From assembly GCA_937920335.1 (NCBI GenBank), contig CALGUT010000403.1, forward strand, positions 1-6,368: a stretch of DNA of 6,368 nt, written 5' to 3'. Shown one piece after another: positions 1 to 6,023 of this stretch. The stretch comes from an uncultured Opitutales bacterium. Its GTDB lineage: Bacteria; Verrucomicrobiota; Verrucomicrobiia; Opitutales; UBA2995. The number at the start of each line of letters is the position of its first letter. The stretch's first letter is position 1. The notes below the pieces were generated by a model. It made no database searches and had not been told where the DNA came from. It was given only the letters and a program-made list of their open reading frames with translations. A program made the translations under genes and the position numbers.

Positions 1-402
1 GGCGGTTGCTCCCTCTTCCGTGAACTTAATGCTGAGGGCCGAGTCACTCCGGAGCAGAAGAGTCAGGTCGTAGAAGGATTTAAGGCGGTCCTTGCTAACG
101 AGGACGCGTTTCTTGAGAAGATCTTCAATGGATACGCTCTTCGTTGCATTGACCGGGAATGCCTTTGGCACTATCTTCGTCATCGGGCTAATGATCGGCT
201 ACGTGTACTAGGACTTGACTACATTTTTGAATACGACAAGCTGAAATCAGATAATATAAGAAGGTGGTTTGAGCCCGTGCTCACCGGGCAGGTCTCTAAC
301 GACTTCTTTGCGTTACAGAAAGAAGGTAGCATGTACGTGTCAAGGCCTGAGCAAACATTTGAAAGAGTTAATTGGAAAACATTGGACTTAAGCCTAAAGT
401 GA
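1..402 (+). CDS. nrdB: Class I ribonucleotide reductase beta subunit, 3' end (5' partial)
   Basis: The open frame runs from base 1 to a TGA at 400-402 and gives the last 133 residues of a class I RNR small subunit, the protein that houses the radical cofactor and partners with NrdA. Visible family signs are a GGCSLF segment near the start, which sits where the helix after the last metal ligands is expected, and the late NrdB motif in RANDRLRVLGL (compare NrdB/NrdF segments of the form N-x-R-L-x-x-L-G-L). A Tyr lies 22 residues from the C-terminus, close to the place of E. coli Y356 in the radical-transfer path. The protein ends in a short hydrophobic tail (LDLSLK), as expected for docking to NrdA. 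The metal ligands themselves lie upstream of the window, so the cofactor subclass cannot be judged. It overlaps nrdA by 4 bases, which implies translational coupling. Confidence 0.85.
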   Translation, partial: GGCSLFRELNAEGRVTPEQKSQVVEGFKAVLANEDAFLEKIFNGYALRCIDRECLWHYLRHRANDRLRVLGLDYIFEYDKLKSDNIRRWFEPVLTGQVSNDFFALQKEGSMYVSRPEQTFERVNWKTLDLSLK

Positions 403-2300
403 CCGAAGTACAAGTTCCTGAGTGGTTGAATAAAGAGGGCTTAGAGACCCTTTCACGAGGTTACTTGCTACAAGGAGAAACTCCTCGAGGCATGCACCGC
501 CGGCTTTCTTCATACGCGGCGAAGATCCTTAGTCGACCTGATATTGAGGAGGATCTCTTTGAGATCTTTTGGCGAGGGTGGTTGGGTCCTGCTACGCCGG
601 TCGCATCCAATTTTGGCACAAGTCGGGGTCTTCCCATCTCGTGCTACTCGGTTCATGTCGGGGATAGTGTCAATTCGATCTATTCGCACCTCAAAGAGGT
701 AGCACAGCTCTCCAAGAATGGTGGTGGGGTGGGTGTTTATCTCGGGGATGTTCGTCCAAGCAGCAGTCCGATCAGTTCGGGTGGTAAGTCTACGGGCATC
801 GTTCCCTGGGCTCAGCAATATGACTTAGCCTCCCGAGTCGTCTCCCAAGGCGGAGTGCGGCGGGGCTCGTTTGCTATATACCTTCCGATAGACCATCCGG
901 ACGTCCCCGAACTTCTGCAAGCCAAAGACCACTCAAAGGGAGATCCTCGGCGCTTCATCGACTCAAACATCGGTCTGACCGTGACTGACAAGTGGGTCGA
1001 AAGTATGCTGGCTGGAGATAAGAAGAAGCAGGAACTTTTCGGCGAAGTGCTAAAAATTCGTTTGATTAGCGGCTCGCCTTACTTGGTCTTCATCGACAAT
1101 GTCAACCGACAAAATCCAGACTGCTATAAACAACGCGGGCTCGAAGTAAAAACCTCGAACCTCTGTTCAGAGATCACACTGCACACGGACGACGATCACA
1201 CCTTCGTGTATGTTCTCTCCTCTCTTAACCTTGCAAAATACGACGAATGGCGGGATTGGCGTGGTACATCCTCTCTGACAGTCCCGGAGCTGTCGATCTA
1301 TTTCTTAGACGCAGTAGTGGAGGATTTCATCCACAAGGCGAGCCGTATCCCAAGCATGGGCAGGGCTGTAAGATTCGCCAAAAAGTCCAGGGCACTTGGC
1401 CTGGGGACGATGGGATTGCACTTGCTCTACCAGAAGCGTGGTCTGCCTTTCGCTTCAGAAGCCGCTCGGGACTTAAACAAAGAAGTTCACAGCGTGATCA
1501 GTCAGCAGGCTAAGGACGCTTCACGTAAATTAGCAAAGGAGTGTGGTGAGCCTGAGTGGTGCGAAGGTACCGGACTTCGTCACACTCACCGGCTGGCTAT
1601 AGCGCCAACCAGAACGAACTCCGTGATCAGTGGGGCTTTCTCACAAGGTATTGAACCGATCGACGCTAACTACTTTGTGGCTAAACAGGCGAAAGGAACC
1701 TTTGTTCGCAAGAATCCGGTTCTGGAGGCTCTTTTCTGTCAGAAGGGAATCAAGGAGTCTGTGTGGGACTACATCCTCGCCGAACGGGGCTCAGTCCAAC
1801 AACTCGACTGTCTGACCGATCACGAGAAAGAAGTATTTAAGACAGCCCGAGAGATTAGCCAATTTGAGATTATTCGGCAAGCGGCTGAACGTACACCGTT
1901 CATCTGTCAAGCGCAGTCTCTCAACCTGTTCATTGATCCGGAGATCGACGCCGAGGAACTAGTCCGGCTTCACCTATCCGCCTGGAAAAATGACGTGAAG
2001 TCCTTATACTATCTGCGTAGCACCTCGCTTGTAGCGAAAAAAGATCTATCTTCTCCTCGAGCCAAGATAATATCCAAACAGGCATGTCCTTCCTGCGCGA
2101 AGCTTAAAGCCCAATTGAGAGCGGACGGGATCACATTTCATGAGATTGATCGGTCAATCGTTGAGGAGTTCCCGTACACCACCGTGCCCCAATTATGGAT
2201 TGATGGAGAGCACATAGGCGGCTATGAAGACTACATGACAAAATATCATGCCGCAACACAATCAAACTCGGTCAGCGAATGCGCGGCTTGCGAAGGCTAG
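399..2300 (+). CDS. nrdA: Class I ribonucleotide reductase alpha subunit with internal glutaredoxin-like domain
   Basis: This is the catalytic subunit that reduces ribonucleotides to deoxyribonucleotides. Residues are numbered from the GTG at 399, chosen because it overlaps the nrdB TGA as GTGA; an in-frame TTG at 372 is the alternative. The core is short (about 545 residues) and has no N-terminal ATP-cone, so it probably lacks dATP shut-off. Recognisable sites are the redox cysteine C82 (E. coli C225) in LPISCYS, the NLCSE triad N254, C256 and E258 (E. coli N437, C439, E441), the PTRTNS phosphate-binding loop, and Y537-Y538 in SLYYLRST (E. coli Y730-Y731). The partner of C82, E. coli C462, is Y271 here. 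After the core, residues 555-616 form a glutaredoxin-like domain with CPSC at 563-566, TVP at 595-597 and GG at 607-608. The usual RNR redox tail follows (C628 and C631, in ECAACEG). Identity as RNR alpha is firm; whether it is fully active is uncertain because of Y271. Confidence 0.93.
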   Translation: MTEVQVPEWLNKEGLETLSRGYLLQGETPRGMHRRLSSYAAKILSRPDIEEDLFEIFWRGWLGPATPVASNFGTSRGLPISCYSVHVGDSVNSIYSHLKEVAQLSKNGGGVGVYLGDVRPSSSPISSGGKSTGIVPWAQQYDLASRVVSQGGVRRGSFAIYLPIDHPDVPELLQAKDHSKGDPRRFIDSNIGLTVTDKWVESMLAGDKKKQELFGEVLKIRLISGSPYLVFIDNVNRQNPDCYKQRGLEVKTSNLCSEITLHTDDDHTFVYVLSSLNLAKYDEWRDWRGTSSLTVPELSIYFLDAVVEDFIHKASRIPSMGRAVRFAKKSRALGLGTMGLHLLYQKRGLPFASEAARDLNKEVHSVISQQAKDASRKLAKECGEPEWCEGTGLRHTHRLAIAPTRTNSVISGAFSQGIEPIDANYFVAKQAKGTFVRKNPVLEALFCQKGIKESVWDYILAERGSVQQLDCLTDHEKEVFKTAREISQFEIIRQAAERTPFICQAQSLNLFIDPEIDAEELVRLHLSAWKNDVKSLYYLRSTSLVAKKDLSSPRAKIISKQACPSCAKLKAQLRADGITFHEIDRSIVEEFPYTTVPQLWIDGEHIGGYEDYMTKYHAATQSNSVSECAACEG

Positions 2301-3045
2301 GTGGAATCTCTTGAATAAGAATCTCGGTTTACAGCCTGGTGATAAGCTTCCGAGTCGTCGTAGGGATCGACGAAAGAAGTATCCGCCTCTGACAAAGGAG
2401 CAGCGTAAATTGGTTGAGGAGCACCGCTGGATCGCCGGTCGACTGGCCCATAGCGCGAAGTCGATGACGGGTGGATACACCGGATGTTTCTCACGTCAGG
2501 ATCTCGAGTCCGTTGCGTATTTCGCTCTGTGTGTTGCAGCAACCCGCTATAATTCGGATCTAGGATGGAAATTCAGCACTTTTGCCTGGAATACGGCACG
2601 AGGCTACATCCAACACGCTCTGCGTGATCATAGCCGAATGGTGAGAGTGCCGCGGTGGATCACGCCGATTCGTGAAGAAGTCCGGCAGATGCTTAAGGAC
2701 GGCGCGACATATGATGAGATCTGTGAGGAACTTGGGCTGAGTCACGAACAGGTCTTGATGTGTGAGGAGTCGTGGCATGAGATACATTCCTCATATGATC
2801 ATACGCCTGACGATCACAGACCAAAGGAGTTTATCTACGAGATAAACGAAGCGCGAGCGATGATCGGAGAAGATGTTCTGAAAGCCCTCGGCGAACTGCC
2901 GGATCAGGATCTGAAACTCTTGCTATCGCACGTCGAGGGTGAACTCGATGATAATAGCCAGATCGACCGCGCTAATCAGCTCCTAAGGTATCTTCAATCA
3001 CTTGTTGGAGAAACGGGGGTAAGACCGTGTGTCGCCACCAGCTAG
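2248..3045 (+). CDS. Phage-encoded sigma-70 family RNA polymerase sigma factor
   Basis: This protein probably redirects host RNA polymerase to phage promoters. Numbered from ATG 2248 (265 aa), residues about 52-140 match sigma region 2. The sequence DLESVAYFALCVAATRY corresponds to 2.1-2.2, WKFSTFAWNTARGYIQHAL to 2.3-2.4, and RDHSRMVRVPRWI to the end of region 2. The VRVPR element is more like group 3 sigmas (SigB/SigF) than the RLPVHI of primary sigmas. Residues 140-172 (DGATYDEICEELGLS) resemble the region 3 helix-turn-helix. From about 207 a piece like the start of region 4.1 (ALGELPDQDLKLLLSH) is present, but no clear region 4.2 DNA-binding helices follow. The N-terminus is very basic (RRRDRRKK at 37-44). 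The start is uncertain: ATG 2248 lies inside nrdA and has no Shine-Dalgarno sequence, while TTG 2311 has AGGTGG six bases upstream and would give 244 aa. It could be a late sigma analogous in role to T4 gp55; this is inference. Confidence 0.85.
   Translation: MPQHNQTRSANARLAKARWNLLNKNLGLQPGDKLPSRRRDRRKKYPPLTKEQRKLVEEHRWIAGRLAHSAKSMTGGYTGCFSRQDLESVAYFALCVAATRYNSDLGWKFSTFAWNTARGYIQHALRDHSRMVRVPRWITPIREEVRQMLKDGATYDEICEELGLSHEQVLMCEESWHEIHSSYDHTPDDHRPKEFIYEINEARAMIGEDVLKALGELPDQDLKLLLSHVEGELDDNSQIDRANQLLRYLQSLVGETGVRPCVATS
2299..2304 (+). promoter_or_regulatory. Shine-Dalgarno sequence for alternative TTG start of the sigma gene
   Basis: AGGTGG begins within the nrdA TAG stop (2298-2300) and sits six bases before an in-frame TTG at 2311. 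It is one of the few good Shine-Dalgarno matches before a gene in this window; the two fibre genes, the small gene and psbA lack one. It favours the shorter sigma protein, or use of both starts. It may also occur by chance, since the upstream ATG at 2248 is a stronger codon. Confidence 0.45.
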
Positions 3046-3107
3046 GTCCGGCGGCATCCTTCCCGGGTAAAACCTAGTTACGAACAAGCTGGCTTGACCG
3101 AACACTG

Positions 3108-4568
3108 ATGGCGACTGTACGCATTTCACAATTAACTGCTATCACGACGCCGACGGATGATGACGTTTTCATCATCAACGACGCTGATACCAATACGAGA
3201 AAAATCTCCTTTGCGAATCTTACGCAGGGTCTTCTCAACACATCTTCTACTGCCCAAACCAAGACCGGAGCGCTGACAATCGGCGGGACGCTGACGGCGT
3301 CAGGAAATTTGGTGGTAGACACCAATACTTTCTTTGTCGACGCGACTAATAATCGCGTAGGCGTTAAGACGACGTCTCCAGCGACTGAACTTGACGTAGA
3401 TGGCACGATTCGCGTTCGCAACGCCAATCCCATTCAGTTTGGCGACGCTAACGACTCGAATCATGTGGCTGTGAAGTCGCCAGCTGTAGTCGCCGCGAAC
3501 TACACGCTAACACTGCCCAACGCGCTTCCTTCAGTCACCAATCTTCTAGCCGTAAATAATGCCGGCTCGATGGAGTACTCCATCGGCGTTATTTATAACG
3601 GCACTGACGACTCACTGGAACTCGGACTTGTAAAACTTACTAACCAGGGTTCCGTACGTTTCTTCGAAGGAACCGCCGGTGGTTCTGAGTACATTCAGTT
3701 CAATGCTCCGGCGACTCTTGCGACCACTAACACATATACGCTCCCCACGGCATTCCCTGCTAGCTCAGGATTTGTGCTTTCTGCTAATACCAGCGGAATC
3801 CTATCCTGGGTGAGTAATAGCGCAAGTGCCGCTGGCTCTTCTGGCGAGATTCAGTTTAATAGTGGCAGCGGCCTCGGCGCTGATGCCGACTTCGTCTGGA
3901 ACTCTGGCACCAATACTCTTCAAACCGTAAACGCTACTCTCACCGGTACACTTAGCGTTGGAGGCAACGTTGACCTCGGCGACGCTATCACCGACACCAT
4001 CAGCTTCATCGGTCGGGCCGATACGGATCTTATTCCTATTGCCTCTGCCACGCACGATCTTGGAACCAGTGTACTTCACTGGGCTGAGGTTCATGCCGAT
4101 GATCTTTATATTTATGGCACTACGGCAATCGACGCCGATTTAACCCCGGTTGGATCCCAAGATATTGGTAGTACATCAGCTCAGTGGACTAACGCATTTG
4201 TTTCGGGTGCTTATGTAGAGAACAACGTCTCCTCGTCTTTCTCTAGAGCTGGGTCTGGTATTGCTAGTGCCGCAAGTTTTACTGTCATAGTTGGGGCCAC
4301 TGCTACGGCCAACTCAGCTAGAGTGGTTGTGCAAGCCCGCGATACTGTAACAGGAGACATTGAGTTTTACGAGCACTACATCACCCATGACGGTGCTAGT
4401 GGTATTAGTGAACTAACCGGTAGCGGCGTTCAAGCTCCGACACCCGGAACTTTTTTGACTACCCCCACCACAGCTGTTAGCGGCGCGAATATCGTGCTTT
4501 CGATCACCAACAGCGCGTTGTCTGGTAACAATATCGATGTCAAAACCCAAATCGTAGCAACTGCTTGA
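3108..4568 (+). CDS. Cyanophage fibre-like virion structural protein
   Basis: A 486-residue protein rich in Thr, Ser, Ala, Asn and Gly, with the look of phage tail-fibre or decoration proteins made of beta-structure. The N-terminus (TPTDDDVFIINDADTNTRKI) resembles the start of many cyanophage structural proteins. Further signs are the segment NNRVGVKTTSPATELDVDG (82-100), typical of phage fibre proteins; two TLP-containing strands (about 133-142 and 208-217); AGSSGEIQFNSGSGLGADADF (242-262); and two related short units, HDLGTSVLHWAEVHADDLYI (316-335) and QDIGSTSAQWTNAFVSGAYV (351-370). A C-terminal domain of about 110 residues (378-486) contains THDGASG. No S74-type chaperone motif, signal peptide or membrane segment is seen. 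The family assignment rests on composition and motif memory; the exact position in the virion is unknown. The gene ends with TGATAA and is followed after ten bases by the next fibre gene. No Shine-Dalgarno sequence precedes the ATG. Confidence 0.8.
   Translation: MATVRISQLTAITTPTDDDVFIINDADTNTRKISFANLTQGLLNTSSTAQTKTGALTIGGTLTASGNLVVDTNTFFVDATNNRVGVKTTSPATELDVDGTIRVRNANPIQFGDANDSNHVAVKSPAVVAANYTLTLPNALPSVTNLLAVNNAGSMEYSIGVIYNGTDDSLELGLVKLTNQGSVRFFEGTAGGSEYIQFNAPATLATTNTYTLPTAFPASSGFVLSANTSGILSWVSNSASAAGSSGEIQFNSGSGLGADADFVWNSGTNTLQTVNATLTGTLSVGGNVDLGDAITDTISFIGRADTDLIPIASATHDLGTSVLHWAEVHADDLYIYGTTAIDADLTPVGSQDIGSTSAQWTNAFVSGAYVENNVSSSFSRAGSGIASAASFTVIVGATATANSARVVVQARDTVTGDIEFYEHYITHDGASGISELTGSGVQAPTPGTFLTTPTTAVSGANIVLSITNSALSGNNIDVKTQIVATA
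3951..4064 (+). repeat. Shared fibre module, copy 1 (in the first fibre gene)
   Basis: This encodes LSVGGNVDLGDAITDTISFI and the following residues up to ATHDLG. It parallels the segment at 4629-4745 in the next gene: LSV-x-GN-x-x-LG, then DT-x-x-x-IG, then I-x-P-x-ASA. The similarity is at protein level; the DNA has diverged. Confidence 0.6.
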
Positions 4569-4577
4569 TAACCTCCG

Positions 4578-5663
4578 ATGCCTAACCAAGATCAGTACAT
4601 CCGGCAGGATGTAATCGCCCAACAAGATTTAAGTGTCCAGGGCAACACTAACCTGGGGAATAATGCCGGTGACACCGTGACTGTCATCGGAAAAATGGTG
4701 GCTGGCGGGACCACAATTGAACCTGTGGCTTCCGCGGATTATGGGCCCGGCCCCCTTACTAACGAGGTCATCTTCTCGTTTGACGGCTCGCTGTACGATG
4801 CTGCGACTTGCACAGTAACAGTTGCGGACGATGCCAATGCTGATGTTTACGTCGCAACTCACACCATTGCTCACAACGGCACAAGCGCCGTGCTTTCCGC
4901 GGCTTCCGGAGTAGCTGACGTCTGGGACGGTACCAACCCTACTTTCAACGCCAACTACAATGCCGGCACGGTTGAACTCCGCATGGACATTGCCGACGCG
5001 GTGAGCGTGGCCGTTGCTATTGACGCTAAATTGTTTGCTGCTCAAACTAGCGAATTTATCACGATCGGCACACAACCTTCGGCCGATACCGTGGTTGAAG
5101 GTGACACTCCTGCTACCTTCACTGTGGCGGCTACCACCAACGATGGCGGCACTCTGAGCTATCTTTGGGAAGAGGATGCCGGAGCTGGCTTTGTAGCTCT
5201 TGTAAACGGTGGCGCTTATGCCGGTGTAACCACCACTACTCTGACGATCACTACCACCAATACGTCACTTAACACATACGACTACCGCTGTGTGGTTAGT
5301 AGCGACGGTGGAGCCGCAGACGCTAATTCCAACGCTGCAACTCTGACAGTCAACGCGGCCACTGTCACCATCTCGGTAAACCCGACTAGCAGCACAGTTA
5401 CCGCTCCAGCTGCCGCTCAGTTTACGGTTACGGCATCGACCAACGAAACCTTGTCCGTTCTAACCTATTCCTGGGAAGAGGATGCCGGTGCGGGCTTTGT
5501 GGCTCTCTCGAACGCGGGGATCTACAGTGGTACCGACACAGACACACTGGACATCAGCGATTCTACCGGTCTCGATACATACGAGTACCGTTGCGAAGTC
5601 AGCACGGATTCCGCCATTGCTCCGACGGCAACTTCCACCGCGGCTGTTCTGACGGTGGTTTGA
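4578..5663 (+). CDS. Fibre-like structural protein with two tandem Ig-like domains
   Basis: A 361-residue, Thr/Ala/Asp-rich protein in three parts. Residues 18-56 (LSVQGNTNLGNNAGDTVTVI onward) are related to residues 282-319 of the preceding protein. Residues 60-155, with THTIAHNGTSA, resemble the C-terminal domain of that protein. Residues 160-258 and 262-360 are two Ig-like repeats. Each repeat has a core Trp in the sequence WEEDAGAGFVAL (W197, W299) and a Y-x-Y-R-C motif near its end (C238, C339). Each has only one cysteine, so a standard intradomain disulfide is unlikely. Ig-like domains on tailed-phage surface proteins often bind carbohydrates or cell surfaces weakly; for this protein that is inference. 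It is probably displayed on the tail or capsid. It starts at ATG 4578, ten bases after the upstream stop, with no Shine-Dalgarno sequence. Confidence 0.8.
   Translation: MPNQDQYIRQDVIAQQDLSVQGNTNLGNNAGDTVTVIGKMVAGGTTIEPVASADYGPGPLTNEVIFSFDGSLYDAATCTVTVADDANADVYVATHTIAHNGTSAVLSAASGVADVWDGTNPTFNANYNAGTVELRMDIADAVSVAVAIDAKLFAAQTSEFITIGTQPSADTVVEGDTPATFTVAATTNDGGTLSYLWEEDAGAGFVALVNGGAYAGVTTTTLTITTTNTSLNTYDYRCVVSSDGGAADANSNAATLTVNAATVTISVNPTSSTVTAPAAAQFTVTASTNETLSVLTYSWEEDAGAGFVALSNAGIYSGTDTDTLDISDSTGLDTYEYRCEVSTDSAIAPTATSTAAVLTVV
4629..4745 (+). repeat. Shared fibre module, copy 2 (in the second fibre gene)
   Basis: This encodes LSVQGNTNLGNNAGDTVTVI and the residues up to SADYG. It is the counterpart of 3951-4064 and sits almost at the N-terminus of the second protein, as if that gene arose by copying the distal part of the first. 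Confidence 0.6.
5055..5351 (+). repeat. Ig-like domain repeat, copy 1
   Basis: This encodes the first Ig-like domain of the second fibre protein. The DNA TGGGAAGAGGATGCCGG at 5166-5182 recurs exactly at 5472-5488, 306 bases (102 codons) later, and the flanking bases are also similar, so the two domains are a tandem duplication. Confidence 0.75.
5361..5657 (+). repeat. Ig-like domain repeat, copy 2
   Basis: This encodes the second Ig-like domain, which reaches the C-terminus of the protein. It shares WEEDAGAGFVAL and the Y-x-Y-R-C motif with copy 1. Outside these motifs the two copies differ considerably, so the duplication is not recent, or the central patch has been kept alike by selection or conversion. 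Confidence 0.75.
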
Positions 5664-5682
5664 TAGCCACGGATTCACTCAT

Positions 5683-5713
5683 AGGGCCAGATCACTACAA
5701 CAGATTTGGCCTT
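5683..5713 (+). terminator. Long hairpin after the second fibre gene, possible weak terminator
   Basis: Bases 5683-5693 (AGGGCCAGATC) can pair with 5703-5713 (GATTTGGCCTT) in an 11 bp stem containing two G-U pairs, with a 9-base loop (ACTACAACA). It lies 20 bases after the fibre stop. Only three T residues follow the GGCC, so it would be an inefficient intrinsic terminator. It could instead protect the 3' end of the fibre mRNA or be a processing site. It covers the TTG at 5706, which argues against that codon as a start for the next gene. Confidence 0.55.
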
Positions 5714-5735
5714 TCGCCAAACTACTCGACTTAAT

Positions 5736-5909
5736 ATGGAAACCAAGCAACAACTCGCGACCCTCATTGACGCTTACGCAGACGCGAAGCGTACGAATAA
5801 CGATATCCTTATTAAGATGGCATCTGAGCAGCTGCAGGGATTCTTCTCGGCTCATGACGTGATTCCCACGTCGGCGCCTTCAATCGTTGAACCCGGTTCA
5901 GACGAGTAA
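5736..5909 (+). CDS. Small hypothetical protein (57 aa)
   Basis: A short acidic protein starting METKQQLATLIDAYADAKRT, with a predicted helical first two thirds (to about SEQLQGFFSAH) and a flexible Pro/Ser/Glu tail ending PGSDE. No cysteine, membrane segment or known motif is seen. The ATG at 5736 is preferred over the in-frame TTG at 5706, because the TTG lies inside a stable hairpin stem. No Shine-Dalgarno sequence is visible. It lies between the fibre genes and a strong terminator, so it is likely the last gene of the structural transcript and may be a small virion or assembly protein. The function is not recognised. Confidence 0.65.
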   Translation: METKQQLATLIDAYADAKRTNNDILIKMASEQLQGFFSAHDVIPTSAPSIVEPGSDE

Positions 5910-5985
5910 TAATTCATCGTAGACGCGTGACAGTTGAGAGACTGTACACTCGAAAGTTTACAAATCAACACATTGTGTAAGATAA

Positions 5986-6021
5986 GGTCATCGGCGGGTA
6001 AAGTCGATGGCCTTTTTTTTT
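5986..6021 (+). terminator. Strong rho-independent terminator
   Basis: Bases 5986-5995 (GGTCATCGGC) pair with 6003-6012 (GTCGATGGCC) in a 10 bp stem with two G-U pairs, closing a 7-base loop (GGGTAAA). A run of nine T residues (6013-6021) follows directly. This is a textbook intrinsic terminator. It would end the transcript that carries the fibre genes and the small gene, and it separates them from psbA. Confidence 0.9.
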
Positions 6022-6023
6022 AT

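Noticed and set aside
510..818. Open frames on the minus strand and in other frames within nrdA and the fibre genes (for example 510-818 minus, 3074-3433 minus, 4629-5075 minus)
   Set aside because: They lie opposite well-supported genes and have unlike-protein composition with no recognisable motifs; they are shadow frames.
4099..4118. T4-like late promoter box (ATAAATA-like on the minus strand near 4105-4115)
   Set aside because: It is inside a coding region and on the wrong strand for any gene in the window; it is expected by chance in AT-rich codons.
5930..5945. Hairpin ACAGT/ACTGT after the small gene
   Set aside because: The stem is only 5 bp, with no T run and no sign of function; the real terminator follows 40 bases later.
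5967..5980. Palindrome ACACATTGTGT as an operator site
   Set aside because: It is only an 11-base inverted repeat, matches no regulator I recognise, and could arise by chance. The nearby GTA and TAC triplets are spaced 12 rather than 8 apart, so it is not an NtcA box.
5957..5983. Possible sigma-70 promoter TTTACA, 15 bases, TAAGAT upstream of psbA
   Set aside because: The spacer is short, and transcription would begin inside the stem of the strong terminator, so it could not sensibly drive psbA.
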